Positions 58,429 through 64,000 of a DNA stretch of 64,000 bases are shown one piece after another. The stretch lies in contig NZ_CP036264.1 in assembly GCF_008035925.1 (NCBI RefSeq), forward strand, positions 2,329,409-2,393,408, in the 5' to 3' direction. The DNA comes from Stieleria maiorica. Its GTDB lineage: Bacteria > Planctomycetota > Planctomycetia > Pirellulales > Pirellulaceae. Both the position numbers and the translations under genes were made by a program. The notes beneath the pieces are model-generated. The model was not told where the DNA came from. It did not search any database and was given only the letters and a program-made list of their open reading frames with translations. Position 1 is the first letter of the stretch. Each line of letters begins with the position of its first letter.

Positions 58429-59241
58429 ATGTCGTTTGTCCCCGAATCCAGCGGCCCGCACCAAGGCCTGGTCACGTTCCTTGGCACCGGGACGAGCGTC
58501 GGCGTCCCCGCGATCGGATGCGATTGCGCGGTCTGCCAAAGCAGCGACGCGCGGAACAATCGCACCCGCTGTGCGATCACGGTCCGGTTGCCCGGTGGCA
58601 CGGTGCTGATCGATACCCCGCCGGATCTGAGAGTCCAATTGATTCGCGAGCGGATTCGCGTGGTGCATGCGGTCGTCTACACCCACGAACATGCCGACCA
58701 CATTTTTGGGCTGGATGATTTGCGGTTGATGCCCTTTCGACTCGGTCATGCCGTCCCGCTGTACTGCACCGAGGCCGTTGAATCAAACATCCGGCGGGCC
58801 TTCGCCTACGCCTTTGCCGACCGCGAAGACACGCACCCCGGAGCGACGCCCAAGCTGTCGCTGCACCGAATCGATCACGCCCCGTTTGAGGTGCTGGGGA
58901 CCGAGTTCATCCCGATCCCGATGAAGCACGGACCGCACTTCAATGTGCTGGGGTTTCGGATCGGCGACTTTGCCTACTGCACCGACACCAACTTGATCCC
59001 CCCGGCATCGATCGAGCGGCTCAAAGGCGTGAAAACCCTGGTCGTCGGCGCCCTCCGCATGGAGCCCCACCCGACGCATTTCAATCTTGAGGAGGCGATC
59101 GAGGTGTCGCGTGCCGTCGGTGCCCAACGGACGCTGCTGACCCACACCGGCCACCAACTCGATTACCAGAAAACCTGTGACTGGCTGCCCGACGGCATCG
59201 ATATGGCTTATGACGGGTTGCAGGTCGGGATTCGGGTTTAG
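58429..59241 (+). CDS. MBL-fold metallohydrolase (PhnP-like)
   Basis: The protein has 270 residues from ATG 58429. [19 protein letters not shown] near the N-terminus has the two or three cysteines also seen in PhnP-type enzymes. The metal site is THEHADH, followed by further His/Asp ligands (MKHGPHF, CTDTN). It would hydrolyse a phosphodiester, for example a cyclic phosphate or nucleotide, in the cytoplasm. The true substrate is not clear. The gene is followed immediately by a heptamer repeat. Confidence 0.88.
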   Translation: MSFVPESSGPHQGLVTFLGTGTSVGVPAIGCDCAVCQSSDARNNRTRCAITVRLPGGTVLIDTPPDLRVQLIRERIRVVHAVVYTHEHADHIFGLDDLRLMPFRLGHAVPLYCTEAVESNIRRAFAYAFADREDTHPGATPKLSLHRIDHAPFEVLGTEFIPIPMKHGPHFNVLGFRIGDFAYCTDTNLIPPASIERLKGVKTLVVGALRMEPHPTHFNLEEAIEVSRAVGAQRTLLTHTGHQLDYQKTCDWLPDGIDMAYDGLQVGIRV

Positions 59242-59244
59242 AGG

Positions 59245-59314
59245 GTTGGGAGTTGGGAGTTGGGAGTTGGGAGTTGGGAGTTGGGAGTTGGGAGTTGGGA
59301 GTTGGGAGTTGGGG
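59245..59314 (+). repeat. heptamer tandem repeat (GTTGGGA), about 10 units
   Basis: Nine perfect GTTGGGA units and one GTTGGGG run from 59245 to 59314, starting 3 bases after the MBL stop. GGG triplets every 7 bases could fold as a G-quadruplex in the plus strand. The number of units probably varies. Confidence 0.92.
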
Positions 59315-59475
59315 AGGTGACAGAAAAATGGGGGGGCAGAAAAATGTAGGCAGTAGGCAGTTCGAAAAACCTGAAACCTGAAACTCATTCTTACGGGCAC
59401 ATGGGCGGCTTGAGTTCCTTTATACTTCGCGGCGGTTGAGGATTTGTTCTATTTGCTGTCTTTCTTGAGGTCTCG

Positions 59476-59781
59476 ATGTCGTCGCTTTCGGACACACAAC
59501 GCTCCAACGCCCGCTTGGGGCTCTGGCTGTTCGCCGTCTATTTGGTGCTGTATTTGGGTTTCGTTTTTTTGAGCGCGTTTGCGGCTCATTTGATGGAACG
59601 CCCCGTCATCGCCGGATTGAACTTGGCCATCGTTTACGGATTCGGATTGATCGTCGGCGCCCTGGTGATGGCGTTGCTGTACGGGATGCTTTGCAAGTCC
59701 GAACCGCTGGGCGAATCGCCGGCCGGCCAATCGTCTGGCGGGGCTGCCTCCGGCGATGAACCGCGGGGGGACCTCGCGTGA
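59476..59781 (+). CDS. DUF485 membrane protein, partner of ActP-type symporter
   Basis: The protein has 101 residues. Two membrane helices (about 15-38 and 48-72) follow the DUF485 pattern (RLGLWLFAVYLVLYLGFVF). The C-terminal ~30 residues are Gly/Ser-rich. In E. coli the equivalent YjcH is coded with acetate permease ActP. Here its stop overlaps the start of the symporter gene (GTGA), so they are made together. The role of DUF485 proteins is not settled. Confidence 0.85.
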   Translation: MSSLSDTQRSNARLGLWLFAVYLVLYLGFVFLSAFAAHLMERPVIAGLNLAIVYGFGLIVGALVMALLYGMLCKSEPLGESPAGQSSGGAASGDEPRGDLA

Positions 59782-61697
59782 TTTATGACCCCTCTTGGAT
59801 CGCCGTCTTCGTTTTCTTTACGTTCGTCGGCGCCACGGTCGGCCTGAGTTTCTTCTTGGGTCGAAAGGCGAAATCATCGGCCGGGTACTTCGCCGCCCAT
59901 GGGCAGATCCCTTGGGCCGTCAACGGGATCGCGTTCGCGGGAGACTACCTGTCCGCCGCTTCGTTCCTGGGCATCTGTGGCATGATCGCCTCGTACGGCT
60001 ACGATGGTTTTTTGTACTCGATCGGGTTCCTGGCCGGATGGATCGTGGCGCTGTTTGTGATTGCCGAACCGATGAAACGGCTGGGGCGATTCACCTTCGC
60101 CGATGCCTTGGACGCCAAGTTCGATTCGCGCGGCATCAAAGCGGCGGCGGGCGCGAGCACGCTGGTCGTCAGCGTGTTCTATCTGATTCCCCAGATGGTC
60201 GGCGCCGGATCGCTGATTCAACCGCTGTTGGGGTTCCCGCACTGGGTCGGCGTCGTGTTGGTCGGGATCGTGGTGATCACGATCGTCGTCACCGCAGGGA
60301 TGGTCTCGACGACCTGGGTGCAGTTCTTGAAGGGATCGCTGTTGGTCGTGTTCAGCGCCGTGCTGGTGGTCTTGCTGTTGGGCCGTGGCTTTGTCGCTCA
60401 GCCCGAGGCGTTTGAATCGATCGGCCCGATTTCCATCAGTGAATTAGGGCAACCCGAAATCGCCCGCAGACCTGTCTTGCCGGCCGAGAACGGCTGGGAG
60501 CAGCACGAGGATTTGGTCCGTTTCTTACGTGCCGATCGCGTCGGGTTTGACGTCTTTCATGTCCAACCGGCGGGCGACGGCCAGGTGATCCTGCGACAGG
60601 CTCAATCCATCGTTGCAACCTCTGACGGTTTGCAAATCGACGGCGCACCACTGGGACGCGACGCTAAACAAAAGGAATTGCAACCGGTCGGCACACTGAC
60701 GCGACTGCCCGACGGCAAGGCTGAGACCGGGCCGCTGGGGCCGGTCAGCTTCTTCACCACGTTGAATGACAGCGAAGTCGTCTTGTGGCGCAATAAGACG
60801 GTCGTACACGACGATGGCACGAAGTCGACGGTCTACTTCCAAAAGCTGACACCCGGCAACGAGGTGCTGCGGCCGGGCGAGCACCCCAAGTTTGCCGGCA
60901 TCCGCGAAGAAGCGATGGTGGGCAAGCTGAATTTCTTGTCATTGATGCTGGCGCTGTTTTGTGGCACCGCATCCCTGCCGCACATCTTGATTCGCTACTA
61001 CACGGTCAAAGACGGCGCGGCGGCCCGAAAGAGCACGATCGTTGGGATCGCCAGCATCGGGTTCTTCTATGTCCTGACGTTGTACTTGGGGCTGGGAGCG
61101 ATGACCAGCGCGTCGATGGACTTGACCGACAGCAACATGGCCGCCCCGTTGTTGGCCCGCAGCATCAGCACGTGGTTGTTTGCGATCATTTCCGCGATCG
61201 CATTCACCACGGTCTTGGGTACTGTCAGCGGCCTGATTCTGGCCAGCAGCGGCGCGGTCGCCCACGACCTGCTGGTCGGCGTGTTCGGCATGGACTTGTC
61301 GGAGAACAAGAAGGTCCGGATCGCAAAGATGGCCGCAATCGTCGTCGGGGCGATCGCGATCGTGCTGGGGATCCTGTTCAAGGAAATGAACGTCGGCTAC
61401 CTGGTCGGCTGGGCGTTCAGCGTCGCCGCGAGCGCCAACTTGCCCGCCTTGGTCATGTTGTTGTTTTGGAAATCGACGACCAAGGAAGGCATCGTGGCCA
61501 GCGTGCTGGTCGGCATGATCAGTTCGCTGGGTTGGATCTTGTTGTCCAGTGACACCTACAAGAGTGTCTATGGCTGGGATCCCGAATTGGCTTACGCCCC
61601 GTTCAGCCAGCCCGGCATCGTGACGATCCCGTTGGCATTTGTCACGCTGATCGTGGTCTCGTTGATGACGCAGCGGAAAGGGGCGGAGATGGCGTGA
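59778..61697 (+). CDS. sodium:solute symporter, acetate permease (ActP)-like
   Basis: The protein has 639 residues starting at a GTG. It has about 13 membrane helices; the first part (GLSFFLGRKAKSSAGYFAAHGQIPW) and AGDYLSAASFLGICG are standard for the SSS family's ActP branch. Between about residues 205 and 380 there is a ~175-residue hydrophilic region, longer than the loop in E. coli ActP. The solute is probably a short carboxylate such as acetate, driven by Na+. It follows DUF485 with overlap and faces sufS convergently. Confidence 0.85.
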   Translation: MIYDPSWIAVFVFFTFVGATVGLSFFLGRKAKSSAGYFAAHGQIPWAVNGIAFAGDYLSAASFLGICGMIASYGYDGFLYSIGFLAGWIVALFVIAEPMKRLGRFTFADALDAKFDSRGIKAAAGASTLVVSVFYLIPQMVGAGSLIQPLLGFPHWVGVVLVGIVVITIVVTAGMVSTTWVQFLKGSLLVVFSAVLVVLLLGRGFVAQPEAFESIGPISISELGQPEIARRPVLPAENGWEQHEDLVRFLRADRVGFDVFHVQPAGDGQVILRQAQSIVATSDGLQIDGAPLGRDAKQKELQPVGTLTRLPDGKAETGPLGPVSFFTTLNDSEVVLWRNKTVVHDDGTKSTVYFQKLTPGNEVLRPGEHPKFAGIREEAMVGKLNFLSLMLALFCGTASLPHILIRYYTVKDGAAARKSTIVGIASIGFFYVLTLYLGLGAMTSASMDLTDSNMAAPLLARSISTWLFAIISAIAFTTVLGTVSGLILASSGAVAHDLLVGVFGMDLSENKKVRIAKMAAIVVGAIAIVLGILFKEMNVGYLVGWAFSVAASANLPALVMLLFWKSTTKEGIVASVLVGMISSLGWILLSSDTYKSVYGWDPELAYAPFSQPGIVTIPLAFVTLIVVSLMTQRKGAEMA

Positions 61698-61709
61698 GGA
61701 TTTATGTAG

Positions 61710-61753
61710 AACGATTGTTCCAATCGTTGCAGAGCAATTGGGACAATTGCTCT
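61710..61753. repeat. two adjacent perfect hairpins between convergent genes
   Basis: AACGATTG/CAATCGTT (61710-61717, 61721-61728) and AGAGCAATTG/CAATTGCTCT (61731-61740, 61744-61753), each with a 3-base loop. They fill the gap between the symporter and sufS ends and could stop both transcripts, although there is no T-run. Confidence 0.7.
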
Positions 61754-61763
61754 ACACTGCCGC

Positions 61764-63035
61764 TTACGCCGGCGAAGGGCTTCGTCGGCGTCGGCGACGG
61801 CCGCCACGCATGAACTTATCGCGTGCTTCCTTGACGGCCTGGACCAATCGGTCCACTTCCTCGAGCGTGTTGTACAGATAAAAACTGGCGCGGGTCGACG
61901 CGGTCTTGCCGACCGATTCATGCAACGGCATCGCACAATGGTGGCCGGCACGAACCGCAACCCCGCGGGTATCCAACCACTGAGCGATGTCGTGGGCATG
62001 AATGCCGTCGACGGTGAAGCTGACGATGCCGGCTTTTCTGTCCGGTGTGGGGCCAAGGATCTCGACGCCCTCGATCTCTCGCAGCGCCGCGTCGGCGGCC
62101 TGGCAGAGCACGTGTTCGTGGGCTTGGATGTTGTCCATCCCGACCGATTGCAAGTAACGCATCGCCGCGGCCAGCCCGATCGCCTCGGTGATCGGCGGTG
62201 TCCCGGCCTCGAACTTTTCCGGCAAACCCGTCGGGCTGAACCCTGTGGTCGTGACCCGATCGATCATCCCGCCGCCGCCCAAGAACGGCGGCATCGCGTC
62301 CAACAACGTTTCTTTGCCGTACAGCACACCGATCCCGGTGGGTCCGCAGAGTTTGTGACCGCTGAAGACGACGAAGTCGGCGTCCCAATGCTGGACATCG
62401 ATCGCTTGATGGGGCGCCCCCTGTGCCGCGTCGACCAGCACCGTCGCTCCGGCGGCGTGCGCCATGCCGGTCCACTTGGCCACGGGAAAATTGGTTCCCA
62501 GGACGTTGCTGCAGGAAGCAAAGGAAAACAGTTTGGGACGCAGCGAATCAAGTTTCGCTTGAACCACCGCATCATCGATCGTGAAGTCATCACGGAGCGG
62601 AAGGAATTCGACGCGGCAACCGATCCGCTCGGCCAATTGGTGCCAGGGAACGATGTTGGCGTGGTGCTCTGCGATCGTCAAAAGCACAACATCGTCGGCG
62701 GCCAAGTTTTCGCCGCCCCAGGAGTGGGCGACCGTGTTGATCGCGGCGGTCGTCCCCGCCGCGAACACGACTTCCGCATGCGACCGCGCCCCGATGAATT
62801 CTCGCGTCGTTTCGCGAGCCGCTTCGTAGGCCGCCGTCGACTCTTCGCTCAGCGTGTGGATGCCGCGATGCACGTTGGCGTAATAACGCTGGTAACAGTC
62901 GCTGATCGCATCGATGACGACTTGCGGCCGTTGGGCGCTGGCCGCATTGTCCAGAAACGCCAACGGAGCTCCGCTGGCGGACTTGCGCTGGAGGATCGGA
63001 AAGTCGGGACGGATTTGTAGGGGATCTAGCGACAT
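61764..63035 (-). CDS. sufS: cysteine desulfurase SufS
   Basis: The protein has 423 residues. The PLP lysine is in SGHKLCGPTG and the active cysteine is in RAGHHCAMPLH, with TIAEHHANIVPW and DAAQGAPHQ also conserved. It takes sulfur from cysteine for iron-sulfur clusters. The last residues (RGGRRRRRRSPSPA) form a strongly basic tail not found in usual SufS. The gene lies 2 bases after sufU; the two together are the typical SufSU pair in which SufU accepts sulfur from SufS. Confidence 0.95.
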   Translation of the reverse strand: MSLDPLQIRPDFPILQRKSASGAPLAFLDNAASAQRPQVVIDAISDCYQRYYANVHRGIHTLSEESTAAYEAARETTREFIGARSHAEVVFAAGTTAAINTVAHSWGGENLAADDVVLLTIAEHHANIVPWHQLAERIGCRVEFLPLRDDFTIDDAVVQAKLDSLRPKLFSFASCSNVLGTNFPVAKWTGMAHAAGATVLVDAAQGAPHQAIDVQHWDADFVVFSGHKLCGPTGIGVLYGKETLLDAMPPFLGGGGMIDRVTTTGFSPTGLPEKFEAGTPPITEAIGLAAAMRYLQSVGMDNIQAHEHVLCQAADAALREIEGVEILGPTPDRKAGIVSFTVDGIHAHDIAQWLDTRGVAVRAGHHCAMPLHESVGKTASTRASFYLYNTLEEVDRLVQAVKEARDKFMRGGRRRRRRSPSPA

Positions 63036-63037
63036 CG

Positions 63038-63484
63038 TTAGCTCTCTTCACTCAAGCTGGGACCGCCGAAGCTGGGCCCGGCGTCGTCGTCATCGGCGGA
63101 ATCATCGATCGGAGCGTGTAACGCCGATTGCAACACCCGCCAGGACAACAAGCAGCATTTTTGGCGGTTGGGCGTCAGTTGGGGTCCGAACAGATCCAAC
63201 ATCTCGTTGGCGGTAAACTCCTTCGCCTCCTCGACCGTCTTGCCCTCGATCGCCTCGATCAGCATCGACGCCGAAGCTTGGCTGATCACGCAGCCCTCTC
63301 CGTCAAACCATGCCTCTTCGATCTTGCCGTCGCGATCCAAACGCAGCATCACCTGGATCACATCCCCACACAGCGGATTCTTGCCCTCGTCCGCATGGGT
63401 GGCCGTGGCCAGCTCACCACGGTGGTAGGGATCCTCGTAGTGATCCAAGACGTGTTCTTCGTAAATGTCTTGTTCGTTGGGCAT
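63038..63484 (-). CDS. sufU: iron-sulfur assembly/sulfur transfer protein SufU
   Basis: The protein has 148 residues from ATG 63484 (MPNEQDIYEEHVLDHYEDP). The three cysteines and Asp expected for the zinc/sulfur-acceptor site are in NPLCGDVI, GEGCVISQAS and NRQKCCLLSW. The C-terminus is acidic. In SufU-type proteins the zinc-bound cysteine accepts the persulfide from SufS. It lies just before sufS in the same transcript. Confidence 0.93.
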   Translation of the reverse strand: MPNEQDIYEEHVLDHYEDPYHRGELATATHADEGKNPLCGDVIQVMLRLDRDGKIEEAWFDGEGCVISQASASMLIEAIEGKTVEEAKEFTANEMLDLFGPQLTPNRQKCCLLSWRVLQSALHAPIDDSADDDDAGPSFGGPSLSEES

Positions 63485-63948
63485 GATCGGGCAAAACCAG
63501 AGACAATTGTCAAACGGACCCGGCGATCCCTCGGACGATCGCCGTTGCATTCAAGTCGCTGCATTAAAGTCTACGCGCGTTGTCAAAAATCGACGAGTCC
63601 CTATTCCGGTCGAAATGGTCGCACCCGGGCGAAAGTGTGGGATAGGATTCCAGCCTGTCACGGTTCCCCGATTGCAGTGGGCGGGGGTCTACTGGTCCAA
63701 TCAGCATCGCCCGTTGTCGCAGACCGGTTGGGAATGAAACCGGTAGCGGAAACCGCTAGCGGGCTGTCGGTTGCGTCACAACCGAGACAATCGTGAGCCG
63801 ATGGCGCTCGCCACGGGCCCCCAAGGGCAAGGTTGTCACCGCTGGGCCCGCGGCTAGCGCCGTCGGCTCATTCAATCGACAGGCCGCTCGCGGAGATCCC
63901 CCGCGACGGCCGGACCGCTGAATTCGAACCGATATCATTTTTTCCACC
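63485..63948. other. divergent promoter gap with palindromic repeat; no gene seen
   Basis: This gap carries the sufU promoter on the left and the promoter of the last gene on the right. It includes an inverted repeat (63795-63812 with 63852-63869). Frames in it are short and overlap the repeats. Confidence 0.45.
63795..63869. repeat. imperfect inverted repeat
   Basis: GAGCCGATGGCGCTCGCC (63795-63812) pairs with GGCTAGCGCCGTCGGCTC (63852-63869) with two mismatches. It is followed by no T-run. Confidence 0.6.
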
Positions 63949-64000
63949 ATGAAGAAGACTTCCCCGCCGCGTTCCTTCGATCGCCGCACCGCGTTGTCGG
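63949..64000 (+). CDS. start of a gene with a possible Tat signal (3' end outside window)
   Basis: Only about 17 codons are visible: MKKTSPPRSFDRRTALS. The DRRTALS part is like the twin-arginine signal of exported folded enzymes. The frame is open to the window edge. The product cannot be named. Confidence 0.45.
   Translation, partial: MKKTSPPRSFDRRTALS

Noticed and set aside
59245-59314. Tandem repeat considered as a CRISPR array
   Set aside because: The unit is only 7 bases, with no spacers and no cas genes.

Overview
The window reads as chromosomal DNA of a planctomycete, most likely a marine Pirellulaceae (Rhodopirellula/Stieleria-like). Indicators are a kinase-STAND-FGE fusion protein, a TIGR03067-type protein, an FGly-type sulfatase, small membrane proteins with an NPYxxP start, many starts without a Shine-Dalgarno sequence, and abundant short palindromic repeats between genes. 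No rRNA, prophage or CRISPR array was seen. There is one tRNA and one IS3-type insertion sequence.

Layout. 0-3.6 kb: the tail of an unidentified gene, then a divergent glycosyltransferase locus (a 77-residue peptide gene plus one transferase on minus, a double-domain GT2 on plus). Both transferases carry the same cysteine-containing N-terminal domain. 3.5-9.2 kb: a two-gene minus-strand operon of a nitrilase-fold hydrolase and a 1584-residue Ser/Thr kinase-STAND-FGE protein. 9.4-12.8 kb: an FMN-binding/TPR protein and a fused NapH-NapG-like polyferredoxin, together resembling a split NosR/Rnf-type electron-transfer module. 13.2-20.3 kb: a plus-strand run (AI-2E-type permease, NAD-dependent epimerase, VKOR-like protein, small membrane protein, two secreted unknowns, SDR, glycine-zipper protein) with three good sigma-54 -24/-12 promoters. 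20.5-28.8 kb: a 2775-residue alpha-2-macroglobulin-like protein with TPRs at both ends. 29.4-30.6 kb: a NhaA antiporter.

30.9-42.5 kb: a flagellar cluster. Minus strand: flgB-flgC-fliE-fliF-fliG-fliH-fliI-fliJ-motE-like-fliQ-fliR-flhB. Plus strand, divergent: motA followed by two different motB-like genes that both lack a recognisable OmpA-type domain. fliP is absent from its usual place. 42.7-46.2 kb: a sulfatase and a group II PLP decarboxylase. 46.3-54.4 kb: a gene-poor accessory stretch with small membrane or secreted proteins, several dispersed repeat families, a 513-residue protein of unknown function that may be mobile, and an IS3 element with a programmed frameshift.

54.4-57.7 kb: conserved core genes on minus (rplY-pth-rpsF-ssb-rplI, then tRNA-Leu with its terminator); rpsR is missing from the cluster. 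58.4-61.7 kb: an MBL-fold hydrolase, a heptamer tandem repeat, and a DUF485/ActP-type sodium:solute symporter pair. 61.8-63.5 kb: sufS and sufU. The window ends in the first codons of a protein with a possible Tat signal.

All assignments come from reading the sequence; no database search was run. Starts were often moved inward from the longest open frame to fit signal peptides, overlaps or family lengths.
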